NCBI RefSeq assembly: GCF_900188035.1 | Contig: NZ_FZNN01000007.1 | Coordinates: forward strand, 62,001-126,000 | Origin: Puniceibacterium sediminis | GTDB lineage: Bacteria; Pseudomonadota; Alphaproteobacteria; Rhodobacterales; Rhodobacteraceae | Length of the DNA stretch: 64,000 nt | Direction of reading: 5' to 3' | Shown: one piece after another, positions 16,752 through 24,513 of the stretch | Position numbering within the stretch: position 1 is the stretch's first letter | How the letters are laid out: every line of letters begins with the position of its first letter | Notes under the pieces: model-generated | What the model saw: the letters and a program-made list of their open reading frames with translations, nothing else | What the model was told of the DNA's origin: nothing | The model's database searches: none | Program-made: the position numbers and the translations under genes

Positions 16752-16817
16752 ATCGTGAGCGATACATAATGTCCGCACGGCCATACAGTCAAGGCTTGCG
16801 ACTAGATCGTGCGCGAT
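16752..16817. promoter_or_regulatory. Divergent ohr/ohrR promoters with two OhrR-type operators
   Basis: Two near-identical 12-bp palindromes, ATCGTGAGCGAT (16752-16763) and ATCGTGCGCGAT (16806-16817), flank the promoters. For ohr (minus strand) TTGACT at 16792-16787, a 17-bp spacer and TTATGT at 16769-16764 form the promoter, placing the first palindrome at the transcription start. For ohrR, TATAAT at 16817-16822 with TTGCGA at 16796-16801 places the second palindrome between the -35 and -10 boxes. Assignment to OhrR is inferred from context. Confidence 0.65.
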
Positions 16818-16830
16818 ATAATTCTCGGCC

Positions 16831-17274
16831 ATGAGCAGAACCGATCCGGAAACCACTGGTCTCGAGCACATGCTGTGCTTTGACCTATATGCTGCGAACC
16901 ACGCCTTCGGACGGATGTACAAGCCGTTGCTGGAACCGCTTGGCCTGACCTATCCCCAATACCTCGTGATGGTGACCCTGTGGGCCGCCGCACCGCTGAG
17001 CGTCGGGGACATCGGACAGCGGCTCGCACTGGAATCCAACACGCTGACCCCACTTTTGAAACGACTCGAAGCGATGGGGCTGGTGCAGCGGACCCGGGAC
17101 AGCGCGGACGAGCGGCGGGTCTCTGTCGATCTGACAGACACTGGACGCGCGCGGGAGGCGCAGGCCGCCCATGTGCCAGGCTGCGCGGCTGAGGCGACGG
17201 GACTGAGCCTGGACGAGTTGCAGGCTTTGCATCAACAGTTGCGCAAGCTGCGATCCGGCCTGAAGCGGGTCTGA
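16831..17274 (+). CDS. ohrR: MarR-family organic peroxide sensor OhrR
   Basis: Winged-helix repressor of 147 residues. The reactive cysteine of the OhrR group sits near the N-terminus in EHMLCFDLYAANHAF; oxidation of it releases DNA. The recognition region is QRLALESNTLTPLLKRLEAMGLV and the wing RTRDSADERRVSVDLT. It is divergent from ohr and shares 109 bp with it, so it presumably represses both. The ATG lies only eight bases after a perfect TATAAT box and there is no ribosome binding site, so the mRNA may be leaderless. Confidence 0.92.
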   Translation: MSRTDPETTGLEHMLCFDLYAANHAFGRMYKPLLEPLGLTYPQYLVMVTLWAAAPLSVGDIGQRLALESNTLTPLLKRLEAMGLVQRTRDSADERRVSVDLTDTGRAREAQAAHVPGCAAEATGLSLDELQALHQQLRKLRSGLKRV

Positions 17275-17375
17275 TGGCCACGCACTTCTTCGATCAAGGC
17301 ACCTCGGCATAGATAGCGCCGCGGCTGGAAGTACGCTACGGATCGGTCCGGATACCACAGTAAGGAGAGCAAACA

Positions 17376-17642
17376 ATGATCGCCTTTCTGGAATTGATGG
17401 TCGGTGGCTTTGTCCTGCTGACGCTGGTCTATATCGGCATTTCGCTCTATTCCCGCTCTGTGCGGCGCGGCAAGTTGATGGCCGAATGGAAAGAGGAGGG
17501 CATGACCGGTGATCGGGATGCCTTTGTCGAACAGGGGCTCAAAGACTATGACGGATCCTTGCGGCGCAAGCTGATCCTTGGCGTCTATGTGGTGCCGGTT
17601 ACACTGATGGGGCTGATCATCTACCTCGTCAATTTCTACTGA
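17376..17642 (+). CDS. Small two-helix membrane protein, unknown function
   Basis: 88 residues with a hydrophobic helix at about 5-25 and another at about 66-86, separated by a charged cytoplasmic loop rich in Glu and Lys. I do not recognise a family. AAGGAG upstream of the ATG is a strong ribosome binding site. Twelve bases separate it from the DUF1523 gene, so the two form an operon and probably act together in the membrane. Confidence 0.75.
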   Translation: MIAFLELMVGGFVLLTLVYIGISLYSRSVRRGKLMAEWKEEGMTGDRDAFVEQGLKDYDGSLRRKLILGVYVVPVTLMGLIIYLVNFY

Positions 17643-17654
17643 GAGGAGACCGCG

Positions 17655-18299
17655 ATGGTCTACGTCAAATGGGTCTTTATCCTTCTGTTCTGGGGCTGCT
17701 TGGCCACCTTCCTGCACTACACCCTGCCGCAGCACGACATCGTGCGTATCACCGACACCTACGGTAAACGGGTCGATCCGGGCGAGAACAGCTGGTTCTG
17801 GGCACAGCCGGACGTGGGCACGGACGGGAGTGTCGCCAACCGGGACGTGTTCTTTATTCAGACACGGCGCGCCGGCGGGGATGTCATGGTCTATCGCAAC
17901 GAGGACACTGGCTGGGGCTGGCCGCCCTACTTCAAGTTCGACACCTCTAACCTGCAGGCCGAAGCCTCTGATCTGCGTTCGACCGCTGCAGCGCCGCAAT
18001 GGGCGGTGCTGACGCATTATGGCTGGCGCAACGAATTCTATTCGATCTTTCCGAATGCAGTGGGGATCCGCGCGGTGGACGGCCCGGATGTAACGATCAT
18101 CCCCTGGGTCAACATCATCATCCTGACGCTACTGGCCGCCTTTTTCTGGGCGATCTGGGTGCGGTGGCGGAGATTCCGCCGCAATCGAATCGATCCGATA
18201 CTGGAAGACATGAACGATGGCTTTGAGGCCGCCGGGGATTCCTTTGCCGAAAAGCGCGGCCGGTTTGGTCGCTGGCTGAACGGGCGCAGAACCAAGTGA
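17655..18299 (+). CDS. DUF1523 family membrane protein
   Basis: 214 residues with an N-terminal membrane helix (KWVFILLFWGCLATFLHY), a soluble central region and a second helix at about 150-172 (IIPWVNIIILTLLAAFFWAI), then a basic tail. The central motif TDTYGKRVDPGEN with Asn-Arg-Asp-Val-Phe-Phe-Ile downstream marks DUF1523, found mostly in Rhodobacteraceae. Topology suggests a periplasmic domain between two helices. Function unknown. It ends 16 bp before the convergent soeC stop. Confidence 0.82.
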   Translation: MVYVKWVFILLFWGCLATFLHYTLPQHDIVRITDTYGKRVDPGENSWFWAQPDVGTDGSVANRDVFFIQTRRAGGDVMVYRNEDTGWGWPPYFKFDTSNLQAEASDLRSTAAAPQWAVLTHYGWRNEFYSIFPNAVGIRAVDGPDVTIIPWVNIIILTLLAAFFWAIWVRWRRFRRNRIDPILEDMNDGFEAAGDSFAEKRGRFGRWLNGRRTK

Positions 18300-18315
18300 T
18301 ACGACCCGTCCGGGA

Positions 18316-19188
18316 CTACCGCTTGCCGTAGTAAAGCCCCACCACATGCTCGGCCTCGGCAAAGAACAGCCAGCGGGCGGTCAGAACGCCCGCGACATGG
18401 CTCAGCACCGCCAGCAGGGCGGTGATGTGGTGGAATGGCGCGAGCAAAAGCGCCACCGGTACAACCACCATAAAAACAAGGGCGATGATCCGAAGTTTCA
18501 GCGCGTGGCGTCGCGCAACGACATAGACCATTTCCCGCAGCAGATAGTTGCTGCCGGTATGGGGCGGCTCGAACGCGCGGACCGTGCCGCGCCCGCCCAG
18601 ACCCGTGGCGGTGCCAAGCGTGGTGCCGGATTGACCCAGCGCCTTGTCGCCTCTGTACCACCACCAGACTTGCAGCGCCCCGGCGATCAGCATCAATGAC
18701 ATCGCGACCGTGACCCGCCCCGACAGCAACGCGCCGCCTGCAAGCGACAGACTGAGGAACAGTGGCGGGGTCCAAACGCTGTGCCAGCGCGGGACGGTTT
18801 TCAGCTGGGCGTATATCATTGACGTGGTTAACACGGTCAAAAGCGACAGCGCGGCACCCAGCCAGCCAAGCGGGACAAGGTCATAACCGGCAAAGACCAG
18901 ACCCGCCGCGTAGAGGCCCATCGTGACAAGGGCGGCCACGGCGCAGCATGCCTCGCGCGAGAGCCAGCTGCTGCGCCATTGGGTGAACGCCTTGAGCGCG
19001 CGTTCGGGACGGCCAAGATGTTTCGCCGAGGCGGCCAAGCCACCGACGGCCATGGCGAAGCCTATGAAAAAGAACACGAAAGCGACCCATCCGGTGGGTG
19101 GTGTTGCGTCGATACCAAGCCAGAACAGCAGGCCGAAGCCAAGGCCCGAGAAGGTCGTGAAAGCGATGATCGAGGGGGCCGGGTGCAT
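18316..19188 (-). CDS. soeC: Sulfite dehydrogenase membrane anchor SoeC (DmsC family)
   Basis: DmsC-type integral membrane subunit with about eight hydrophobic helices that anchors the catalytic dimer and passes electrons to or from quinone. Typical features are GLGFGLLFWLG at the N-terminus and the SSWLSREACCAV segment. 290 residues from the ATG at 19188, which starts one base after the soeB stop. A longer reading frame upstream overlaps soeB out of frame and is not real. Named SoeC because of its partners; DmsC would be the name from this subunit alone. Confidence 0.85.
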   Translation of the reverse strand: MHPAPSIIAFTTFSGLGFGLLFWLGIDATPPTGWVAFVFFFIGFAMAVGGLAASAKHLGRPERALKAFTQWRSSWLSREACCAVAALVTMGLYAAGLVFAGYDLVPLGWLGAALSLLTVLTTSMIYAQLKTVPRWHSVWTPPLFLSLSLAGGALLSGRVTVAMSLMLIAGALQVWWWYRGDKALGQSGTTLGTATGLGGRGTVRAFEPPHTGSNYLLREMVYVVARRHALKLRIIALVFMVVVPVALLLAPFHHITALLAVLSHVAGVLTARWLFFAEAEHVVGLYYGKR

Positions 19189-19189
19189 G

Positions 19190-19936
19190 TCAGATCTTGT
19201 CCAGAGCCTTGTCGAGCCAGCCGAGGAACCCACGCGGTTCTTCGGCAACGGGGGTGAGGTACGGGGCGAGGACAGAGGTGTCGGCCCAGTCGTCTCTGGG
19301 TCGCGGTGGCAGGTATTTGTTGACCGGCTGTGTGCCTTGTTCGGGCATGATGTCCATGCCACCACGTTCCCTAACCAATTGAGAAACCTGACTTTCAGGG
19401 TCCGAAAAATCGCCGAAATGCCGCGCATTTGACGGGCAAGTGCGCACGCAGGCGGGGGTGCGATCCTCTTCGGGGAGGTTCTCGTTGTAGATCCGGTCGA
19501 CGCAGAGTGTGCACTTCTTCATCACCCCCTCGGCCGCGTCCATTTCGCGCGCGCCATATGGGCAGGCCCACGCGCAGAGCCCGCAGCCGATGCAGTCTTT
19601 TTCGTTGACCAGAACGACGCCATCCTCGGTGCGCTTGTAGCTTGCACCCGTGGGGCAGACGGTGACGCAAGGGGCATTTTCGCAGTGTAAACAAGACTTT
19701 GGAAAGTGGATGAGTTGAGCCGGACCGGTGTCTGGCTGGACCTCGTACGAGTGCACGCGGTTGAGGAAAGTGCCCGAGGGATCCGGGCCATATGGGTCCT
19801 GATCGGACAGGGGTGCACCGTGATTTTCGGTGTTCCAGCCCTTGCAGGAAATCACGCATGCCTGACAGCCGACGCAGGTATCGAGGTCGATGACGAGACC
19901 CAGCTTGCGGGTGGTGGATGCGGGCAGATCGGTCAT
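19190..19936 (-). CDS. soeB: Sulfite dehydrogenase iron-sulfur subunit SoeB
   Basis: DmsB/NrfC-type electron transfer protein of 248 residues with four cysteine clusters: CVGCQACVISCKG, CLHCENAPCVTVCPTG, CIGCGLCAWACPYG and CTLC paired with CVRTCPSNA, enough for four [4Fe-4S] centres. There is no signal peptide, so it is cytoplasmic. The start is the ATG at 19936 (MTDLPAS). No Shine-Dalgarno sequence precedes it; instead an array of 11-bp repeats ends eight bases upstream. It carries electrons from SoeA to SoeC. Confidence 0.88.
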   Translation of the reverse strand: MTDLPASTTRKLGLVIDLDTCVGCQACVISCKGWNTENHGAPLSDQDPYGPDPSGTFLNRVHSYEVQPDTGPAQLIHFPKSCLHCENAPCVTVCPTGASYKRTEDGVVLVNEKDCIGCGLCAWACPYGAREMDAAEGVMKKCTLCVDRIYNENLPEEDRTPACVRTCPSNARHFGDFSDPESQVSQLVRERGGMDIMPEQGTQPVNKYLPPRPRDDWADTSVLAPYLTPVAEEPRGFLGWLDKALDKI

Positions 19937-19944
19937 TTGAAGCC

Positions 19945-19994
19945 GTATGGAAAGCGTATGGCAGGCGTATGGTTTTCGTATGGCTGGGGTATGG
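19945..19994 (-). repeat. Five CCATAC units at an exact 11-bp period
   Basis: On the minus strand CCATAC begins at 19994, 19983, 19972, 19961 and 19950, each 11 bp apart, with variable five-base spacers (often starting G or GC). It lies between soeA and soeB, ending eight bases before the soeB ATG. The same kind of array sits before nrtB at 45380-45418, and both share CCATACGCTTTCCATACG. Confidence 0.9.
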
Positions 19995-20011
19995 TTGCGC
20001 GCGCTGGGCCA

Positions 20012-20058
20012 CAAAAGTCTTGTGAAGACTTTTGGCAAAACTTTTCTGAAAAGTTTTG
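20012..20058. repeat. Twin perfect inverted repeats in the soeA-soeB gap
   Basis: Two adjacent stem-loops with 10-bp perfect arms and three-base loops: CAAAAGTCTT with AAGACTTTTG (20012-20034) and CAAAACTTTT with AAAAGTTTTG (20036-20058). The arms are related to each other, suggesting duplication. They begin six bases after the soeA stop codon and precede the 11-bp array. The A/T-rich arms could also work as weak terminators or mRNA-end stabilisers. Confidence 0.85.
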
Positions 20059-20063
20059 GGCGC

Positions 20064-22907
20064 TCATTTGCCGATCTTCCAACGCAGATTACGAGGTGCA
20101 GGCGGGACGGGTGAGACCTGTGGCGGAAACACCGGTTGGGATTCCTTTGGGGGGGCGGATTTCTCGATCTTGACGCGCAGGTCGAACCAGGCGGCCTGTC
20201 CGGTGATCGGATCGGAATTGGCCCAGCGCAACCCGTCGCCCTTGGGTGGCAGCAGTTCGTGGATCAGGTGATTGAGCAGGAAGCCCTTGGTCGCCTCGGG
20301 GGCGTCCTTGTCCAGTGCCCATGCGCCCTTGCGTTTGCCGATGGCGTTCCAGGTCCAGACGGTGTTTTCGTTGAGTGCCGCCATATGCGCGCAGGGCACG
20401 GTGATTTCGCCGTGGCTGGAGGTGACGCGGACCCAGTCGCCATCGCGCAGGTCGTGCCGGGTCATGAGGTTCGTCGGCAGGTACAGCGGATTGTGTCCGT
20501 GGATCTGGCGCAGCCAGGCGTTCTGCCCGCCCCAGGAATGATACATCGCCATCGGCCGCTGGGTCAGGGCGTGGATCGGGTATTCCACCGGATCCTCGTG
20601 CCCGTCCGACATTGGCGGATACCAGATCGGCAGCGGATCAAAGGTGACCTGCATGCGGCCGCGCAGGTGGTCGGGCGGCTGGCGGTCGCCGTGTCCTTCG
20701 GCGGCGAGTTGGAATTTGCGCAGGGGTTCGACGTAGAGCTGGAACAAATAGGGCTGGGGTGTCTCATAGAAACCCATCGAGACGGCCCAGTCCTGATAGG
20801 CGGTGTTCCAGGGTTTGAAATAGCGCGCCTCCTGCGGGACATGGGCGGTGAAGAAACCGCCCTGCGCGATATAGCTGTCCAGCTGGGCCGCGTTCGGTTC
20901 GCCGCGTCCGTGGGTCAGCCCGTGGTCGCCCATGCGAAACCCGGCCAGCGGGCCGATTCCGGGTTTGCGCATGTGGTTGGTGATGTAGTCGGCATAGTCC
21001 GTATAGGCCGCGCTGCCGTCATCATTGATAAACCCCGGCAGGTTCAGCCGGTGGCCCAGATCGCAGAGCACGGATTGAAAGCCGCGCACATCGCGGTCGG
21101 GTTCCACCACCGGCCAGCGGATGGCGTCACCGGCAGCGTCGGGTTCGCTGATGGGCCGGTCGAGCAGCGAGATGCAGTCATGCCGTTCGAGGTAAGTCGT
21201 GTCGGGCAGGATCAGGTCGGCATAGGCCACCATTTCGGAACTGTAGGCATCCGAATAGATGATGTTGGGGATCTTGTAGGCGCCGTTTTCGTCCCGGTCG
21301 GTCAGCATTTCCATCACGCCGCGCGGGTTCATCGAGGAGTTCCACGCCATGTTCGCCATATACAGAAACAGCGTGTCGATCTTGTAGGGGTCGCCTGCGT
21401 GGGCGTTCGAGATGACCATATGCATCAGCCCATGCGAAGACATCGGGTTTTCCCAGCTGAACGCCTTGTCTATGCGCGCGGGGGTGCCGTCGTCCAGCAG
21501 GGCGAGGTCCTCGGGGCCCTGAACAAAGCCGAGGTGCGGGCCGTCCAGAGGGCTGTTCGGTTTGGAATGGCAGTGCGGCGTCGGGTGCGCTTCGGCGGGT
21601 TTGGGATAGGGCGGTTTGAAGCGGAAACCGCCGGGGGTTTCGACGCTGCCCAGCAGGATCTGGAGCACATGCAATGCGCGCGCCGTCTGAAACCCGTTGG
21701 AATGGGCCGAAACGCCGCGCATGGCGTGAAAGCTGACCGGGCGGCCGATCATTTGTTCGTGGCGTTCGCCGCGAAAATCGGTCCATGGCTGGTTCAGGAT
21801 CACCGGATCGTCAAAGGCGGTGTGTGCCAGTTCGGCGGCGATGCGGCGGATGCGGGCGGCGGGGATGCCGCAGCGGGTTTCGACCGCTTCGGGGCTGTAT
21901 TTGTTATCGAGGTAGCGTTCGGCCAGCAGATGCATCACCGGGCGATGGGTGACACCGGCGTGACGGTAGCTGGCCGCAAGATCGGGGCGCACGCCGGGCT
22001 GGTCAAAGGGCGCGGGTTTGCCGGTGTTGCGGTCGATGACCAGCGGTTTGCCGCTGTCGTCGCGCAGGAACAACCCGTGGTCCGGTGATTTGTCATCGCC
22101 GTTCAGCAGCACCGGCGCATTGGTGTAGCGCGACAGGTAATCGAGGTCGATCTGCCCTGCCTTGAGCAGTTCATGCACCAGCGACAGGATGAACAGCCCG
22201 TCGGTGCCGGGCGTGATGCCGACCCATTCATCGGCGATGGCGTTATACCCGGTGCGGATCGGGTTCACGCCGATGACCTTGGCCCCGCGTTGTTTCAGCC
22301 GTCCAAGCCCCATCTTCATCGGGTTGGAATCGTGATCCTCGGCCACGCCGAAGAGCATGAACAGTTTTGTGTGTTCCCAGTCCGGGCTGCCGAATTCCCA
22401 GAAGGCGCCGCCCATGGTGTAGATGCCCGCCGTGGCCATGTTGACCGAACAGAACCCACCGTGAGCGGCATAGTTCTGGGTGCCGAAATTCTGCGCCCAG
22501 AAGCTGGTGAATGACTGAGACTGGTCACGCCCGGTGAAAAAGGCGAGCTTTTCCGGGGCGGTTTCGCGGATGGGTTTCAGCCAGCTGACGGCGGTTTCCA
22601 GTGCCTCGTCCCAGCTGATCTCCTCGAACTCGCCCGAGCCGCGCGGACCGGTGCGGCGCAGGGGGGCGCGCAGGCGGGCGGGCGAATTGTGCTGCAGGAT
22701 GCCGGCGCTGCCTTTGGCGCACAGAACGCCCTTGTTCACCGGGTGGTCGCGGTTGCCTTCGATATAGGCGACCTTTCGTTTGCCATCGGGGCCGTCCTTG
22801 AGGTGGACGTTGATACCGCAGCGGCAGGCGCACATGTAGCAGGTGGTCTTGCGGACCTCGTCCGAGACCTTGGGCGATGTGTCGATCTGAGGCTGGATCG
22901 GGGCCAT
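20064..22907 (-). CDS. soeA: Sulfite dehydrogenase molybdopterin subunit SoeA
   Basis: Molybdopterin oxidoreductase of 947 residues that oxidises sulfite to sulfate in the cytoplasm. The N-terminal cluster motif is TTCYMCACRCGINVH with the fourth cysteine in KGVLCAKG, for one [4Fe-4S]; GRDQSQSFTSFWAQNF and HGGFCSVNMATAG follow in the Mo-bis-MGD domain. There is no twin-arginine signal, which separates it from periplasmic DMSO reductase DmsA and fits SoeABC, characterised in Allochromatium and implicated in sulfite oxidation by Ruegeria. Operon order is soeA-soeB-soeC. A polysulfide or thiosulfate reductase is the main alternative. Confidence 0.85.
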   Translation of the reverse strand: MAPIQPQIDTSPKVSDEVRKTTCYMCACRCGINVHLKDGPDGKRKVAYIEGNRDHPVNKGVLCAKGSAGILQHNSPARLRAPLRRTGPRGSGEFEEISWDEALETAVSWLKPIRETAPEKLAFFTGRDQSQSFTSFWAQNFGTQNYAAHGGFCSVNMATAGIYTMGGAFWEFGSPDWEHTKLFMLFGVAEDHDSNPMKMGLGRLKQRGAKVIGVNPIRTGYNAIADEWVGITPGTDGLFILSLVHELLKAGQIDLDYLSRYTNAPVLLNGDDKSPDHGLFLRDDSGKPLVIDRNTGKPAPFDQPGVRPDLAASYRHAGVTHRPVMHLLAERYLDNKYSPEAVETRCGIPAARIRRIAAELAHTAFDDPVILNQPWTDFRGERHEQMIGRPVSFHAMRGVSAHSNGFQTARALHVLQILLGSVETPGGFRFKPPYPKPAEAHPTPHCHSKPNSPLDGPHLGFVQGPEDLALLDDGTPARIDKAFSWENPMSSHGLMHMVISNAHAGDPYKIDTLFLYMANMAWNSSMNPRGVMEMLTDRDENGAYKIPNIIYSDAYSSEMVAYADLILPDTTYLERHDCISLLDRPISEPDAAGDAIRWPVVEPDRDVRGFQSVLCDLGHRLNLPGFINDDGSAAYTDYADYITNHMRKPGIGPLAGFRMGDHGLTHGRGEPNAAQLDSYIAQGGFFTAHVPQEARYFKPWNTAYQDWAVSMGFYETPQPYLFQLYVEPLRKFQLAAEGHGDRQPPDHLRGRMQVTFDPLPIWYPPMSDGHEDPVEYPIHALTQRPMAMYHSWGGQNAWLRQIHGHNPLYLPTNLMTRHDLRDGDWVRVTSSHGEITVPCAHMAALNENTVWTWNAIGKRKGAWALDKDAPEATKGFLLNHLIHELLPPKGDGLRWANSDPITGQAAWFDLRVKIEKSAPPKESQPVFPPQVSPVPPAPRNLRWKIGK

Positions 22908-23135
22908 GCGCCGCCTTTGTTGTGCCGTTGGATGAACGCTAGGGGATCACCGCGCGACGGGCCAGAATTTTCTGCAAAGCTGGGATGTTGCCGCGCGGGC
23001 ACGGTCCGCGATCTGGCCCTGCTCGGCGTCAGCGCACAGGCAGAGGGTCCATGAAAATGTGTCAGCAGACGCGGGTATGACCATGGAACGTACCAAAGTG
23101 GCCACACATTGTAAAAAATCCGCCACTTCTTTGCC

Positions 23136-24491
23136 ATGTTCGCAGCTGCAAACTATGGCCAAATCCGGGATTGGTCTAAAATGTGTCACCATATGTCGTG
23201 CTGCTGCGACAGGGAAAATCATACGAAGGCCGACGGTTTGGGACATCCTTTGCGGATCGGGTATCTTGTGCCGCAATTTCCGGGACAGACCCACATCTAT
23301 TTCTGGCGCGAAATCACAGCGCTTGAGGCTCTGGGGCACCATGTCGACATCCTTTCGACGGTTTTGCCGCCCCAACAGCTGATGCCGCACGGCTGGTCGC
23401 AGGAGGCCGTCGCGCGCACCACCTATCTGAGCGATACCGATATTGCGGCAGGCGCGGGCGCGCTGGCCCGGCTGCTGCCACGGGGTCTGCCGCTATGGAT
23501 GGCGCGGGGCGGTGTCCGGTTTTCGCGGGACGTGCTGCTGTCCCTGTCTGCGGCGCAGCGACTGCTGAGCTATGCCCGGGCACAGGAGCTTGACCACATC
23601 CATGTGCATTCCTGCGGGCGGGCAGCGGTGATTGCGGCCCTTGCCCAGCGTATGGGCGGGCCGAGCTATTCGCTGACGCTGCACGGACCGCTTGCCGAAA
23701 ATGGCCCGGGGCAGCGGTTCAAATGGCAGGGCGCGTCTTTTGCCATGACGATTACGGAACAGATGCACGCCGAGGTTTGTGACGCACTGGCAGGCGCCCT
23801 GCCCGACCGGGTTCTGGTCCAGCCGCTGGGCGTGGATGCCGACGTGCTGCGACGCGATACACCCTATGTCCCGCCAAGCCATGGCAAACCGGTCAAGGTG
23901 TTCAGCTGCGGGCGGTTGATCCAGCCCAAGGGGCATCAGGATCTGATGCAGGCGATGCGTCTGCTGCTGGATCAGGGGGTTGATGTGCGGCTTGAGATCG
24001 CGGGCGAGGATGATGTCGGCGGCACAGGTTACCGGCGGGTTCTGGAAAAGCTGCTCAAGGATCTGCACCTGCGCGATCATGTCAAACTGCTGGGCGCGAT
24101 CAGTGCCGAAGCGGTGCGTGACAAGCTGATGGAAAGCCACCTGTTTGCGCTGGCCGCGTGGCAGGAACCGCTGGGCATTGCCTATATGGAGGCGATGGCC
24201 TGCGGGGTTCCGACCATCGGGACAGAGGCAGGCGGCGTGACCGAATTGATCGTCGATGGCGTTTCCGGCCGCCTGGTGCCACCGCGCAACCCGCGCGTGA
24301 TGGCGCAGGCGATCCGTGATCTGTCCAACGATCCCGACGCCGCGATGCGTCTGTCGCAGGGCGGGCGCGCCCGGGTCGAGGCGCAGTTCACTTCGGGTGC
24401 CGGGGCGGCGACGCTGGTCGCGGAGATTGAACGGCTGCGTCCCACGCCCCTTGGCATTGCCGCGCCGGATGTGACAACCAGCGAAGTCTGA
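23136..24491 (+). CDS. Glycosyltransferase family 4 protein
   Basis: Retaining GT-B glycosyltransferase. The N-terminal acceptor domain begins at RIGYLVPQFPGQTHIYFWRE. The C-terminal donor domain has FSCGRLIQPKGHQDL and the family E-x7-E motif region EPLGIAYMEAMACGVPTIGT with EAGGVTELI. It probably adds sugars to a surface or capsular polysaccharide. The start is uncertain: ATGs at 23136, 23181 and 23193 and a TTG at 23250 are in frame and none has a convincing ribosome binding site; homologous proteins begin close to the RIGYLVP segment, which favours a later start. Divergent from soeA, convergent with the SulP gene. Confidence 0.85.
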   Translation: MFAAANYGQIRDWSKMCHHMSCCCDRENHTKADGLGHPLRIGYLVPQFPGQTHIYFWREITALEALGHHVDILSTVLPPQQLMPHGWSQEAVARTTYLSDTDIAAGAGALARLLPRGLPLWMARGGVRFSRDVLLSLSAAQRLLSYARAQELDHIHVHSCGRAAVIAALAQRMGGPSYSLTLHGPLAENGPGQRFKWQGASFAMTITEQMHAEVCDALAGALPDRVLVQPLGVDADVLRRDTPYVPPSHGKPVKVFSCGRLIQPKGHQDLMQAMRLLLDQGVDVRLEIAGEDDVGGTGYRRVLEKLLKDLHLRDHVKLLGAISAEAVRDKLMESHLFALAAWQEPLGIAYMEAMACGVPTIGTEAGGVTELIVDGVSGRLVPPRNPRVMAQAIRDLSNDPDAAMRLSQGGRARVEAQFTSGAGAATLVAEIERLRPTPLGIAAPDVTTSEV

Positions 24492-24513
24492 GAGTTTCGA
24501 CAGAGGCAGACCT

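Noticed and set aside
19190-20038. Longer SoeB start reading through the repeat array
   Set aside because: It would translate the hairpins and CCATAC units; the ATG at 19936 begins the conserved family N-terminus.
20136-22088. 650-codon plus-strand frame opposite soeA
   Set aside because: Long antisense frame created by high-GC codon use of soeA; the sequence is Val/Gly/Arg/His-rich without domains.
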